Assembly: GCF_011752525.1 (NCBI RefSeq)
Contig: NZ_VWXI01000001.1
Location: 62,001-126,000, forward strand
DNA from: Pantoea sp. Cy-639
GTDB taxonomy: Bacteria > Pseudomonadota > Gammaproteobacteria > Pseudomonadales > Pseudomonadaceae
DNA: 64,000 nucleotides
Direction: 5' to 3'
The position numbers and the translations under genes are program-made. The notes beneath the pieces are model-generated. The model saw only the letters and a list, made by a program, of their open reading frames with translations. It did no database searches and was not told the DNA's origin. This document shows positions 1-8,547 of this stretch, piece after piece; position 1 is the stretch's first letter, and the number at the start of each line of letters is the position of its first letter.

Positions 1-1544
1 CTCGGTGTGAGCCGCACCTGGCGTACCCGGCGGTCTTCCACCGTCACCACCGTCAAGGTCCAGCCGTTCCAGACCAATTGGTCACCGACCATTGGCAGGC
101 GGTCCAGCAGACTCATCACCAGGCCCGCAAGGGTCTGGTAGTCCTCGGTGGGGCGGACGGCGAAACCGGTGCGCGCCTGGATCTGCGCCAGGTTCAACGC
201 GCCACTGACGACAAAACCGCCACCCTCCTCGACCACGCCCGGCCCCTCCACCTCGCTGGCATCCGGCAACTCGCCGGCAATCGACTCGAGGATGTCGGTC
301 ATGGTCAGCACCCCGGTGAAATCGCCGAACTCGTTGATCACGAAAGCGATGTGGGTCGACTGGCCACGCATCTGCTCCAGGGCATTGAGGATGCTGAAGC
401 TCTCCAGCAGGTTCAACGGTGCCCGGGCCATGCGCTCGAGGTCAGGCTCGCTGCCGGCCAGCAGCTCCTTGAGCAACTCCTTCTTGTGCACGAACCCCAG
501 CGGCTCGTCGATGCGCCCATCGCGGATCAGCGGCAGACGCGAGTATGGCGAATTGGCCAAGGCTTCGCGGATCGCCGTCGCCGGCAGCGCCAGGTCGATG
601 ACATCGACCTCTGTCCTGGTGGTCATCACCGTGCGGATCGGCCGCTCGGCCAGGTTCAGCACGCCGCTGATCATCACCCGCTCGCGACGGTCGAACAGCA
701 CCTGCGCGTCAGCACCCTCGACCAGGTCGGCGATCTCCTCGCCCACCTCGTCGGCCTCGACCCGGCGCCCGCCCAGCAGGCGCAGCACCGCATGGGCCGT
801 GCGCTCGCGCAGTGGCCGGTGCTGCTGCAGGCTGCGCTTGCGGCGGGCACGGGCCAGTTGGTTGAACAGCTCGATCAAGATCGAGAAACCGATGGCCGCG
901 TACAGGTAGCCTTTCGGAATATGGAAGCCCAGGCCTTCGGCGGTCAGGCTGAAGCCGATCATCATCAGAAAGCCCAGGCACAGCATGATCACCGTCGGGT
1001 GGGCGTTGACGAAGCGGGTCAGCGGCTTGCTGGCGACGATCATGATGCCGATGGAGAAGATCACCGCGATCATCATCACCGACAGCTGCTCGACCATGCC
1101 CACCGCCGTGATCACCGCATCCAGCGAGAACACCGCGTCAAGCACCACGATCTGCGCGACGATCGGCCAGAATGCCGCGTGACGCGTCGTGCCGCCGGAT
1201 TGGGCGACATGCCCCTCGAGGCGCTCGTGCAGCTCCATGGTGGCCTTGAACAGCAGGAACACGCCGCCGAACAGCATGATCAGGTCGCGCCCGGAGAAGC
1301 TCTTGCCGAACACCTCGAACAGCGGTGCAGTCAGGGTCACCATCCACGAGATGCTGGCCAGCAGGCCCAGACGCATGATCAGCGCCAGCGACAGGCCGAT
1401 CACCCGCGCGCGGTCACGCTGATGAGGCGGCAGCTTGTCGGCGAGGATGGCGATGAACACCAGGTTGTCGATACCCAGCACCAGCTCGAGGACGATAAGC
1501 GTCAGCAGGCCCAGCCAGGCCGTGGGGTCGGCTAGCCATTCCAT
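1..1544 (-). CDS. TerC-family membrane protein with CBS pair and CorC_HlyC domain (YoaE-like), 3' end cut by window
   Basis: Translating the minus strand from ATG at 1544 (protein starts [13 protein letters not shown]) gives an open frame running off the left edge, about 514 codons. The first ~220 residues are hydrophobic with the TerC signature (acidic residues in membrane helices, e.g. [17 protein letters not shown] and [12 protein letters not shown]). Two CBS-like segments follow ([32 protein letters not shown]), then the start of a C-terminal transporter-associated domain. E. coli YoaE has the same layout and about 518 residues, so only a few codons should be missing. TerC proteins are inner-membrane proteins linked to metal-ion efflux or metalation of exported proteins. 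The substrate cannot be read from sequence. The gene is transcribed leftward, away from the LysE gene. Family call is sure, function is not. Confidence 0.85.
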   Translation of the reverse strand, partial: MEWLADPTAWLGLLTLIVLELVLGIDNLVFIAILADKLPPHQRDRARVIGLSLALIMRLGLLASISWMVTLTAPLFEVFGKSFSGRDLIMLFGGVFLLFKATMELHERLEGHVAQSGGTTRHAAFWPIVAQIVVLDAVFSLDAVITAVGMVEQLSVMMIAVIFSIGIMIVASKPLTRFVNAHPTVIMLCLGFLMMIGFSLTAEGLGFHIPKGYLYAAIGFSILIELFNQLARARRKRSLQQHRPLRERTAHAVLRLLGGRRVEADEVGEEIADLVEGADAQVLFDRRERVMISGVLNLAERPIRTVMTTRTEVDVIDLALPATAIREALANSPYSRLPLIRDGRIDEPLGFVHKKELLKELLAGSEPDLERMARAPLNLLESFSILNALEQMRGQSTHIAFVINEFGDFTGVLTMTDILESIAGELPDASEVEGPGVVEEGGGFVVSGALNLAQIQARTGFAVRPTEDYQTLAGLVMSLLDRLPMVGDQLVWNGWTLTVVTVEDRRVRQVRLTP

Positions 1545-1806
1545 TAGCGGGTACTCACTGGGGAAGCGTCGCGCGGACGCGGGAAGGAAGGCCGGGACGG
1601 CCAGGGACTGGGGGGCTCCGCGAAGGTGCTCATATAGACCTTATTCGAAAAAAGGGATGATGATCCTACAATCGAAGCAGGTTTTTCTGACAGAGAGAAA
1701 CTATTACAAAAGCTGTAACAGGGGCGCCTGGGCATTTTCGTTCAATACGCTCGCCGGCGGCATCGGCGAGGATCGCGACCTCTGTCCCCACACAAGGAAT
1801 CACCCC

Positions 1807-2388
1807 ATGAGCCTGTCGTTGTCGATGGCCGCCTTTGCCCTGGCGGCCTCCATCTCCCCTGGTCCGGTGAACATCGTCGCCCTCGGTAGCGGCGCCCGCC
1901 ATGGCCTGCGCGCCAGCCTCGGGCATGCCGCCGGCGCCACCCTCGGTTTCTGCCTGCTGCTGGTGCTGGTCGGCCTGGGGCTGCACGAACTGCTGCTGCG
2001 CTGGCCACTGCTGGGCAGGCTGTTGCACGGGGGTGGCGTGGCTTTTCTGCTGTACATGGCCTGGAAGCTGGCCAGCGACGATGGCGCCTTGCACAGCGAT
2101 GGCCAGCAACGGGCGCCGAGCGCCTGGCACGGCGCGGCCATGCAGTGGCTCAGCCCCAAGGCCTGGCTGGCGGCCGTGGCAGGAATCGGCGCCTACACCG
2201 GCGGCGAGCAGCCGTTACTGTGGTTGTTCACCTGGATCTACGCACCGATCTGCTTCGTCTCGGTGGCCAGTTGGGCCTGGGCCGGCAGCGTGATTCGCCA
2301 GTACCTGGGCGAGCCGCGACGGATGCGTCTGTTCAACCGTGGGCTGGCAGTGTTGCTGGTGGCAAGCGCGGTGTACCTGATCGTCTGA
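1807..2388 (+). CDS. LysE/RhtB-family amino acid exporter
   Basis: A 193-residue, almost entirely hydrophobic protein (MSLSLSMAAFALAASISPGP...). The N-terminal SPGPVN motif in the first helix is the hallmark of the LysE/RhtB family, whose members export amino acids or derivatives by proton exchange through the inner membrane with five or six helices. Length fits the family (190-210). The ATG at 1807 is preceded by AAGGAA at a good distance. An upstream in-frame extension (from about 1435) lacks a membrane-protein character and runs through AT-richer intergenic DNA, so it was not used. Substrate unknown; no regulator adjoins it. It stands alone between the TerC gene (divergent) and an SH3-domain gene. 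Confidence 0.88.
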   Translation: MSLSLSMAAFALAASISPGPVNIVALGSGARHGLRASLGHAAGATLGFCLLLVLVGLGLHELLLRWPLLGRLLHGGGVAFLLYMAWKLASDDGALHSDGQQRAPSAWHGAAMQWLSPKAWLAAVAGIGAYTGGEQPLLWLFTWIYAPICFVSVASWAWAGSVIRQYLGEPRRMRLFNRGLAVLLVASAVYLIV

Positions 2389-2611
2389 GCATGGCCTCGA
2401 CATGCTGGCGTCGGCACTGTGAGAGCAACCCGGCTCGCGGCGCAGGCGCCAGCAATGGGCCAGTAGTGGCTGCCACATGCTGTCGACATTTCCATTCCCA
2501 GGTAGTGAACCTGCTTACAAAAAAACGGTCTTTCGCTGACGGTCAATCCATCCGACCGAATCGCGGCCCAGTCATCGGGCCTTCATTCGTCCTGTTTCAG
2601 CGAAGACCAGC

Positions 2612-3262
2612 ATGCCAGACAACCAGCCAGCCTCCCTCGCCCTCACCACCCTGCGCGGCGGCCTGATCAGCGCCTTGATCGCCCTCGCCGCCCCGGCCCA
2701 CGCCGAGGCGCCAGCCAGCGATGCGCGCTGGGTCAGCGACAGCCTGAGCACCTACGTGCGCAGCGGCCCAACCGATGGCCACCGCATCGTCGGCACGCTC
2801 AAATCCGGGCAGAAGGTGACGCTGGTAGCCAGCCAGGGTAACTACAGCCAGGTACGTGGCCAGAGCGGCGACCTGGTGTGGATCCTCACCAGCGACTTGC
2901 AGGCCGTGCCCGGCCAGAACGAACGCCTGCCCCAGCTCGACGCCCAGGTGGCTGACCTCTCCGGCCAGCTCAAGCACATCGACGACAGCTGGAAGAACCG
3001 CGTGCAAGGCATGCAGGAGACCCTCGATTCGCGCAAGGCACTGATCGACGAACTGGAAACCCGCAACAAGGCGTTGAACGAGCAGCTCGAGCAAAGCCAG
3101 TCGACCCTGCGCGACACCCAGGCGCGCCTGGGCGACGAGAACAAGCAGGTGATGATGCGCTACATGGTCTACGGCGGCAGCATCGCCGGTGCAGGACTGC
3201 TGGCGGGGCTGATCCTGCCGGCGCTGACCCGCGGGCGCAAACGCAACGACCGCTGGTTCTGA
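2612..3262 (+). CDS. SH3-domain envelope protein with C-terminal membrane anchor (YgiM/TIGR04211 type)
   Basis: A 216-residue protein with a hydrophobic N-terminal export signal ending near ALAAPAHAEAP (residue ~30). A bacterial SH3 domain follows (residues ~35-95; VRSGPTDGHRIVGTLKSGQKV), then a long charged coiled coil (~100-175), one transmembrane helix (~183-203) and a basic tail RGRKRNDRWF. This order is that of the TIGR04211/YgiM family, inner-membrane proteins with a periplasmic SH3 domain thought to touch cell-wall glycan. No enzyme function is implied. The ATG at 2612 gives a complete signal peptide. The gene is monocistronic and followed convergently by the 5'-nucleotidase gene. Confidence 0.85.
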   Translation: MPDNQPASLALTTLRGGLISALIALAAPAHAEAPASDARWVSDSLSTYVRSGPTDGHRIVGTLKSGQKVTLVASQGNYSQVRGQSGDLVWILTSDLQAVPGQNERLPQLDAQVADLSGQLKHIDDSWKNRVQGMQETLDSRKALIDELETRNKALNEQLEQSQSTLRDTQARLGDENKQVMMRYMVYGGSIAGAGLLAGLILPALTRGRKRNDRWF

Positions 3263-3301
3263 GGCGCGCCATCCCGGCCAACCTCGGAGCGCAGGCCGGG
3301 C

Positions 3302-4237
3302 TCAAACCGGGCGGTTGCTCACCCCGAACGGGATATGCACCGACGGCACCACCGTGCTGGTGCTCTTCAGGTGCCCCGACTGGTCGTCGAAGAAGATGTG
3401 CGGCTTGAGCACCTGCAACACCCGACGCTTCTCGATCCCGCCCAGGAAGAACGCATCGTTGGCCATCACGCCCCAGCTCTTGAGGGTGTTCAGCGCCCGC
3501 TCATGGGAAGGCGCGTTGCGCGCGGTGACGATCGACACCCGCAGGCGATTCTCGTAGCCAGGATGCTCGAGCTTGTACTGCTCCTCCGCCGCCTGGATCC
3601 GCGCGATGCGCACGAAGAACTCCTTCAGCGGCCCGGGATTGTGCGGCTGGGCGACATTCTTCACCTCATGGGCGTGGAAGCTGTCCAGCCCGCCGGACTG
3701 CATCACCGCCTCGGATTCGTCCCCGGCCAGCACCCCGTCGAAGTCGAAGGCGATGCGCAGGTTGTCGTCGCTTTCGTCATCGTCGAAGCGTGAGTCGAGC
3801 ACCTGCCCCGCCGGGTAACCGGCATTGATCGCCGCATCCACGTGCTGCTTGTCGGCAGACAGGAACAACGCGATGTTCAACGCCGGGATATACGCATAAG
3901 GCGAGCGGCCCTGGGTGAAGATCGCCCGGGTCATGTTCAGGCCATAGTGGTCGATGGTCTTCATCACCCGCATGCCGGTGTCCGGGTCGTTCTGCGACAA
4001 CAGCACCACTTCCACCAGCGGATCCTCGGGGTCCTCGCGCAGGTCGTTCAACGCCAGCAGGCGCTTGATGAAGGGATAGGCGATGCCCTTGCCCAGTGGT
4101 ACGTCCAGGTGCTGCTCCTGGTATTTGCGGTATTGCGCCTCGCCGTCGCGACGAAACACCGCGTCCGACTCGCTTAAGTCGAACACCGCGCTCGAGGCGA
4201 CGCCAATCACCAGGCGTTCGTCCAGTTCGAAGGGCAT
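3302..4237 (-). CDS. 5'-nucleotidase (NT5C1-like, PF06189 type)
   Basis: A 311-residue soluble protein beginning MPFELDERLVIGVASSAVFDL. Recognisable segments include IAFDFDGVLAGDESE (around residue 160-175; DFDGV holds the HAD-type nucleophile aspartate), VSIVTARNAPSHERAL and FFLGGIEKRRVL..FFDDQ, the latter carrying the acidic metal-binding residues. This is the pattern of cytosolic 5'-nucleotidases that dephosphorylate nucleoside monophosphates. The ATG at 4237 has an AAGGA-type ribosome site (AAGGAACGCGCA) and begins with the conserved N-terminus; longer upstream frames run into the MOSC gene. It lies 38 bases after the MOSC gene on the same strand and is probably cotranscribed with it. Confidence 0.85.
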   Translation of the reverse strand: MPFELDERLVIGVASSAVFDLSESDAVFRRDGEAQYRKYQEQHLDVPLGKGIAYPFIKRLLALNDLREDPEDPLVEVVLLSQNDPDTGMRVMKTIDHYGLNMTRAIFTQGRSPYAYIPALNIALFLSADKQHVDAAINAGYPAGQVLDSRFDDDESDDNLRIAFDFDGVLAGDESEAVMQSGGLDSFHAHEVKNVAQPHNPGPLKEFFVRIARIQAAEEQYKLEHPGYENRLRVSIVTARNAPSHERALNTLKSWGVMANDAFFLGGIEKRRVLQVLKPHIFFDDQSGHLKSTSTVVPSVHIPFGVSNRPV

Positions 4238-4275
4238 TGCGCGTTCCTTGTGGTTGAAAATGAAAACCGCCGTCC

Positions 4276-4974
4276 TCAGGCGTCGGCGCGCCCTTGCAGC
4301 CGCGAGCCCCAGTCCTCGACCTGGCGCTGCTGCAGACGCTTTTCCAGGGTCCGCCGCCAGCTCGGCACCAGTGGCAATGCCAGGCATTCGCGCAACAAGT
4401 CGGGCTCCAGGCGCTTGTCGAACAGCACCGCCGACAACCGCGCCACCGACCACTCGGCATGGCGGCGCTCGACGATGCTCAGGCTGTCGCCTGCCTCGAC
4501 CACGCCCTCCTCCAGCACCCGGTAGTACCAACCGGTGCGCCCGCTCTGCTGCACCTGCAGTGCCATCTGCGCCACCTCGAAGCGGTCGTTGAGCTTCCAG
4601 CACGGCATGCGCCCCTGGGACACTTCGAGCAGCGCGCTGCCAACCCGGATGCGATCACCCAGGCAGACATCGGCCTCGCGCCAGCCATCGGTGCTGAAGT
4701 TCTCGCCGAAGGCCCCGGGCTGCGCCAGCAGCGGATGCTCGCCGAGCTCGGCGACCCAGTCGACGTAATGCTCGCGAGGATAGTGATGGATGGCCTTGTC
4801 GACGCCGCCATGCACCCGCAGGTCGCCCTGCTCGTCGCCGGCGATGCCGAGGAAGGTCAGCGCATGGGCACCCTGCCGGGGCTGCTTGTCGATGGCGCTA
4901 CGCGAGCCCGGACGAGTGAACGGCCGGGCAATGCCCGTGAGCAGGCTGTCGAGGCGAAGGCTGGACGGTGGCAT
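4276..4974 (-). CDS. MOSC-domain protein (YiiM-like)
   Basis: A 232-residue protein starting MPPSSLRLDSLLTGIARPF. The MOSC core is visible as FLGIAGDEQGDLRVHGGVDKAIHHYP (written here in part), GAFGENFSTDGW, CLGDRIRVGSALLEVSQGRMPCWKLNDRF and a C-terminal three-helix YiiM extension. The cysteine in GRMPCWKL is the residue by which MOSC proteins bind molybdenum cofactor sulfur. E. coli YiiM is about 224 residues and reduces N-hydroxylated purines such as 6-hydroxylaminopurine. I chose ATG 4974 over farther starts because the conserved N-terminus begins there and GAGA precedes it. It heads a probable two-gene operon with the 5'-nucleotidase, which would fit purine-analogue detoxification, though that link is inference. 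Confidence 0.85.
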   Translation of the reverse strand: MPPSSLRLDSLLTGIARPFTRPGSRSAIDKQPRQGAHALTFLGIAGDEQGDLRVHGGVDKAIHHYPREHYVDWVAELGEHPLLAQPGAFGENFSTDGWREADVCLGDRIRVGSALLEVSQGRMPCWKLNDRFEVAQMALQVQQSGRTGWYYRVLEEGVVEAGDSLSIVERRHAEWSVARLSAVLFDKRLEPDLLRECLALPLVPSWRRTLEKRLQQRQVEDWGSRLQGRADA

Positions 4975-5098
4975 GCGGCGATCTCGTGCAAAGGACCGGG
5001 CGAGCTTACACCAGAGCGGTGACAGGCCCAAGGCAGAGGCGCGCCAGTGTGCAGGAGCGGAGCAGGACAATGGCCCCACTCGCGCCTGCGTGCAGACG

Positions 5099-5368
5099 CT
5101 ACTTGCCGCGCGCGTTGTTGAAGATGGTCTTGGCCTGCTCGGCCGAGGTCATGCACTTGCCCATGTCGCCCTTGGCCCGAGCGTCCTTGGCAGCCTTCAT
5201 GTGCATCTTGAAGTCGTGGGCCATGCCGCCATGCATTCCCGGCCCATCGGTCTTGTGGATGTTCTCCAGCTCGGCGATGCGCGCATCGCAATTGGTCTTC
5301 GCGCTGTCGTCGGCATGCGCGGCAAGACTGAGCACGGAAGCGATCACTAGCAGTGTCATGGATTTCAT
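5099..5368 (-). CDS. small secreted protein, unknown
   Basis: An 89-residue protein with a clear cleavable signal peptide: MKSMTLLVIASVLSLAAHA followed by DDSAKTNCDARI. The mature part (~70 residues) is helical and charged. It holds two cysteines (NCDAR and KCMTS), which could form one disulfide in the periplasm, and a Met/His-rich stretch GPGMHGGMAHDFKMHMKAA that could bind copper or another soft metal. The ATG at 5368 follows a good GGAGA. The Met/His content makes a metal-related role thinkable but nothing proves it. It is monocistronic, between the MOSC gene and a LysR gene on the same strand. Confidence 0.7.
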   Translation of the reverse strand: MKSMTLLVIASVLSLAAHADDSAKTNCDARIAELENIHKTDGPGMHGGMAHDFKMHMKAAKDARAKGDMGKCMTSAEQAKTIFNNARGK

Positions 5369-5469
5369 GGAGCGTTCTCCTGGGAAACGACCGGACTGCT
5401 GGAAAGGACGTCGGAGCACATGCCGACGCAGCAAGGAGCTTAGCCGCACATCGCCCATCGTGCGTGGCT

Positions 5470-6390
5470 TCAGTTCAGTGGCATGGGCAGCTCGGCGAGC
5501 AGGAAGTCGATGAACACCCGCACCTTCAACGGCATGTGCCGGGTCTGCGGATAGACCAGCATGAACGGCCGGGAAGTACCGCCGTATGCACCCAGTACCT
5601 CCACCAGCTCGCCCTTGGCCAGTGCCTCCTGCACGGTGAACCGGTAAGCCTGCATCAAGCCTGCTCCATGGCGGACCAGGGTGGTGGTGGCCAGAAAATC
5701 CCCCAGGCATGTGAACGAGCCCCGGGTGTCGAGCTCCACTTGCCGGCCATCCTGGCAGAAGCTCCACGGTGGCTGCCGTCCACTGCTGGGCATCTCGAAC
5801 TGTATGCACTCGTGCCCGGCCAGATCATCCGGCGTGCGAGGGGTGCCGGCACGGGCCAGGTAGTCGGGCGTCGCGACGACGACCAGTTCGGCGTCCTCCA
5901 GCCGTCGTGCCACCAGGCGCGAATCGGCCGGCGCGCGGCCACGGATCGCCAGGTCGAAATGCTCTTCGGCGAAGTCGACGTTGCGATTGCTCACATGCAC
6001 GTCCACCTGCACCCGCGGGTAACGCTGGTGAAACCTCGGCAGCAGGGGCAACAGACGATGATGGGCGTATGGCGTGGGGGCGCTGAGGCGCAGGCGACCA
6101 CTGGGCTCGAGCTGGCCGCCGGCGACCTGGCGCTCGGCTTCGACCAGTTGTCCCAGGGCCTGACGGCATTGCTGGTAGTACGCCTGGCCAACCTCGGACA
6201 GGCGCACCTGCCGGGTGGTACGTACGAACAGGCGCACGCCCAGGCGTTCCTCCAGCCTGGCCACCGAACGGCTCACCGCCGCCGGCGTGACGCCGGCCTG
6301 GCTGGCCGCCTCGGTGAAGCTGCCGGCGTCGGCGGCCAGACAGAACAGCTCCAGACTACCCAGTTGCAGGTCATCGAAATGGCGGGTCAT
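5470..6390 (-). CDS. LysR-family transcriptional regulator
   Basis: A 306-residue protein with the LysR winged helix-turn-helix at residues ~8-65 (LFCLAADAGSFTEAASQAGVTPAAVSRSVARLEERLG) and a substrate-binding effector domain from ~90 to 300, including the typical HLDLAIRG-like segment HFDLAIRGRAP and the GAGLMQAYRF motif near the end. It begins at ATG 6390 and is divergent from the SDR gene at 6515, the usual arrangement for a LysR protein and its target. The 124 bp between them contain inverted sequences at 6399-6424. The effector is unknown. It very likely controls the SDR-tautomerase pair. Confidence 0.9.
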   Translation of the reverse strand: MTRHFDDLQLGSLELFCLAADAGSFTEAASQAGVTPAAVSRSVARLEERLGVRLFVRTTRQVRLSEVGQAYYQQCRQALGQLVEAERQVAGGQLEPSGRLRLSAPTPYAHHRLLPLLPRFHQRYPRVQVDVHVSNRNVDFAEEHFDLAIRGRAPADSRLVARRLEDAELVVVATPDYLARAGTPRTPDDLAGHECIQFEMPSSGRQPPWSFCQDGRQVELDTRGSFTCLGDFLATTTLVRHGAGLMQAYRFTVQEALAKGELVEVLGAYGGTSRPFMLVYPQTRHMPLKVRVFIDFLLAELPMPLN

Positions 6391-6398
6391 GGCGGCTC

Positions 6399-6424
6399 GA
6401 TTGATTACATGATGTATCGATTGA
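6399..6424. promoter_or_regulatory. candidate LysR operator between divergent genes
   Basis: The short intergenic stretch between the LysR and SDR starts is locally AT-rich and contains TACATGATGTA (6406-6416), a perfect 11-base inverted repeat. It is flanked on both sides by CGATTGA-type sequence (6398-6404 and 6418-6424). An inverted repeat in a divergent LysR promoter is the expected position of the regulator's binding site. Seen in sequence; the binding role is inference. Confidence 0.4.
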
Positions 6425-6514
6425 AATGCCTCGCGGCGTATTTTTCAAGCCAAGGTTACGTCCTAGAGTGGCTCCACCCCCGAGCACAAGGCTCGATCAA
6501 CCGGAGTCCACACC

Positions 6515-7249
6515 ATGCATACCGCCAGAACCGTCATCATCACCGGCGCCTCCAGCGGCCTGGGCTTTGCCCTCGCCCAGGCGTTTCTCGAGCGCGGCGA
6601 CCAGGTGATCGGCAACGCCCGCAGCGAAGCCCGCCTGAACGAAGCCGCCGCGCGCCTTGGCAATCCGCCAGGCTTCATCGGCGTGGCCGGCGACATCGCC
6701 GAAAAGGCCACCGCCGAGCGCTTGATCGCCACTGCCCTGGAGACCTTCGGCCGGGTCGATATCCTGGTCAACAACGCCGGCGTCTTCATCCCCAAGCCGG
6801 TGACCGACTACACCGAGGCAGACGTCGACATGCTGGTCGGCACCAACCTCAAGGGTTTCTTCTATCCCGCGCAGGCCGCAGCCCGGGTGATGCAGGCACA
6901 AGGGCACGGGCATATCGTCGCCATCACTGCATCGCTGGCCCTGCAACCGGACACCCGGGTGCCAGCCTTGTTGCCGGTGCTGGTCAAGGGCGGCCTGAAC
7001 CAGGCAGTCAAAGGGCTGGCCGTGGAACTGGCCAGCAGTGGCGTGCAGGTCAATGCAGTGGCCCCCGGCATCATCGACACGCCACTGCACAGCGGTACTG
7101 TCGAAGGGTTGCGCAAGCTGTCGCCGAGCGGTCGCACCGGCAGGCCCGAGGACATCGTCGATGCCGTGCTCTACCTGACCGAGGCTCGCTTCGTCAGCGG
7201 CGTCATCCTGCCGGTGGACGGTGGCAGCACCGCCGGCACCTGGCACTGA
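6515..7249 (+). CDS. short-chain dehydrogenase/reductase-like protein lacking the catalytic tyrosine
   Basis: A 244-residue Rossmann-fold protein. The cofactor-binding glycine motif TGASSGLG is at residues 10-17, the structural NNAG at 86-89, and the C-terminal VSGVILPVDGGST matches classical SDRs that end in VDGG. Its active site departs from the family: where YxxxK is expected the sequence is PVLVK (P154, K158), so the lysine is kept but the catalytic tyrosine is proline. A serine (S140) lies near the usual position. It may therefore be a non-oxidoreductase SDR or use other chemistry. It starts at ATG 6515 after CCGGAG, is divergent from LysR and 16 bases ahead of a tautomerase gene, almost certainly in one operon. 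Confidence 0.88.
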   Translation: MHTARTVIITGASSGLGFALAQAFLERGDQVIGNARSEARLNEAAARLGNPPGFIGVAGDIAEKATAERLIATALETFGRVDILVNNAGVFIPKPVTDYTEADVDMLVGTNLKGFFYPAQAAARVMQAQGHGHIVAITASLALQPDTRVPALLPVLVKGGLNQAVKGLAVELASSGVQVNAVAPGIIDTPLHSGTVEGLRKLSPSGRTGRPEDIVDAVLYLTEARFVSGVILPVDGGSTAGTWH

Positions 7250-7265
7250 CCCAGGAGGAGCCGAC

Positions 7266-7472
7266 ATGCCCTATGTACATATCCGCGTCACCGACGAAGG
7301 CGTGACTGGCGAACACAAGCGCCTGCTGATCGAAGGCACCACCCGCTTGCTGGAGCAGGTACTGGGCAAGCCACCGGCCAGTACCTTCGTGGTGATCGAA
7401 GAAGTACCCACCGATAACTGGGGCGTGGGAGGCGAGACGGTGACCGCGCTCAGACAGCGCGAACGTAGCTGA
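7266..7472 (+). CDS. 4-oxalocrotonate tautomerase family protein
   Basis: A 68-residue protein starting MPYVHIRVTDEGVTGEHKR. After removal of the initiator methionine, proline becomes the N-terminal residue, which is the catalytic base of the tautomerase superfamily. The length (4-OT is ~62, related ones up to ~75) and the mid segment PPASTFVVIEEVPTDNWGVGG fit the family. Such enzymes shift double bonds in 2-hydroxydienoates or related enols. AGGAG precedes ATG 7266 and the gap to the SDR stop is only 16 bases, so the two are cotranscribed and probably act on the same small molecule. The substrate is unknown. Confidence 0.88.
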   Translation: MPYVHIRVTDEGVTGEHKRLLIEGTTRLLEQVLGKPPASTFVVIEEVPTDNWGVGGETVTALRQRERS

Positions 7473-7508
7473 CGCCTATCGCTGGACAAGCCCGCTCCCA
7501 CGCCAGGT

Positions 7509-8390
7509 TCACTGTCGCAACTTGTCCAGCGCCGCCAGCACATGCGCGGTCGCCCGCTCCACTTCACCATCCCGGCAGGCAATCCCCAGCTGGCGCCACA
7601 ATCCAGGGCGCAAGGGCCGTCGGAGGATACGCGGGTCATGCTGCACGCCCTCGCCCTCCTGCGGCAGCAACGTCGCCCCGTACCCCGCTGCCACCAGGCT
7701 CTTGATCGCATCGTTGTAGTTCAGCTCGATACGCGGCTCAGGATACAGGCCCGCCGCCGCGAACCACTGCCCAGTCACCTGCGACAGCTGCGTGGTGCTG
7801 TCGTTGAGAATCAGCGCTCGAGCCGCCAGCCAGGCCGGCGTCACCTGCACCGGTGGCTGCCAGTCGGCCGGCACATAGGCCATGATCGGATCGCGGCGCC
7901 ACGGCGTGACCTTCAGCCCCTTGCCCGCCACCTGAGGCAGCGCCACCAGGCCGATGTCCAGGCTGCCTTCGCGCAGACGGGCCAATGAAGCCTGGGACGT
8001 AAGCACCTGGACCTGTACATCGATGCCCGGATGTTCCACCCGCAAAGCCTCAAGGGCCTGGGGCAACAGATGAGCGATGGCACCGGTGGAGGCACCCAGG
8101 CGTACCCGCCCGGTCAGGCCCGCGACCTGACGACGTACCTCGTCGAGCGCCTGGTCGGCATCGGCCAGCAAGCGCCGGGCACGGGCCAGCAGTGTCTCGC
8201 CAATGACCGTAGGGCGCACCTGACCCCGGGTACGGGTGAGCAATGGAGCGCCGATACGCGCCTCCAGCTCGGCGATGTGCAGGCTGATGGTCGGCGGGGC
8301 CAGATTGAGCTGGCGGGCGGCGTCGGCGAAGGAAGCGTTGTCGGCGATCACCACCAGGGTGCGCAGGCGATCTAGGCTGATTTCTCGCAT
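7509..8390 (-). CDS. LysR-family transcriptional regulator
   Basis: A 293-residue regulator. Its wHTH is at residues ~5-60 (MREISLDRLRTLVVIADNAS.., then TISLHIAELEARIGAPLL), followed by the periplasmic-binding-fold effector domain (GASTGAIAHLLPQALEALR, GSLDIGLVALP). Start chosen at ATG 8390 because LysR proteins begin immediately before the HTH; the 19-codon upstream extension is proline-rich intergenic sequence. It is divergent from the argC-type gene, with a perfect palindrome at 8449-8465 between them. Regulation of that gene is therefore likely, with unknown effector. Confidence 0.88.
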   Translation of the reverse strand: MREISLDRLRTLVVIADNASFADAARQLNLAPPTISLHIAELEARIGAPLLTRTRGQVRPTVIGETLLARARRLLADADQALDEVRRQVAGLTGRVRLGASTGAIAHLLPQALEALRVEHPGIDVQVQVLTSQASLARLREGSLDIGLVALPQVAGKGLKVTPWRRDPIMAYVPADWQPPVQVTPAWLAARALILNDSTTQLSQVTGQWFAAAGLYPEPRIELNYNDAIKSLVAAGYGATLLPQEGEGVQHDPRILRRPLRPGLWRQLGIACRDGEVERATAHVLAALDKLRQ

Positions 8391-8448
8391 GATTTGGCTC
8401 TGGGACCTTGGGGGGGGCGGATTCGCCAGCATGACCGGCATTCGCATA

Positions 8449-8465
8449 GTTCAGAAATTCTGAAC
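8449..8465. promoter_or_regulatory. perfect 17-bp palindrome, probable LysR binding site
   Basis: GTTCAGAAATTCTGAAC is a perfect inverted repeat around a central A. It contains the T-N11-A pattern of LysR boxes (TCAGAAATTCTGA). It sits between the LysR gene (starting 8390 leftward) and the argC-type gene (starting 8548 rightward), followed by an AT-rich stretch that could hold the promoter. Binding by the adjacent LysR protein is inference but the position and symmetry are typical. Confidence 0.6.
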
Positions 8466-8547
8466 ATGGCAATCATGATATTCAAATTTTCTTTCATTCA
8501 TGAGCAGGCGAGGATGACGGCATCTTTCCTTGCTGATGGACACTCCC

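Noticed and set aside
78..1535. Long rightward open frame of 485 codons opposite the TerC gene
   Set aside because: It is a GC-driven antisense frame with very His/Gln/Arg-rich, non-protein-like composition; the opposite strand encodes a clear TerC/CBS protein.
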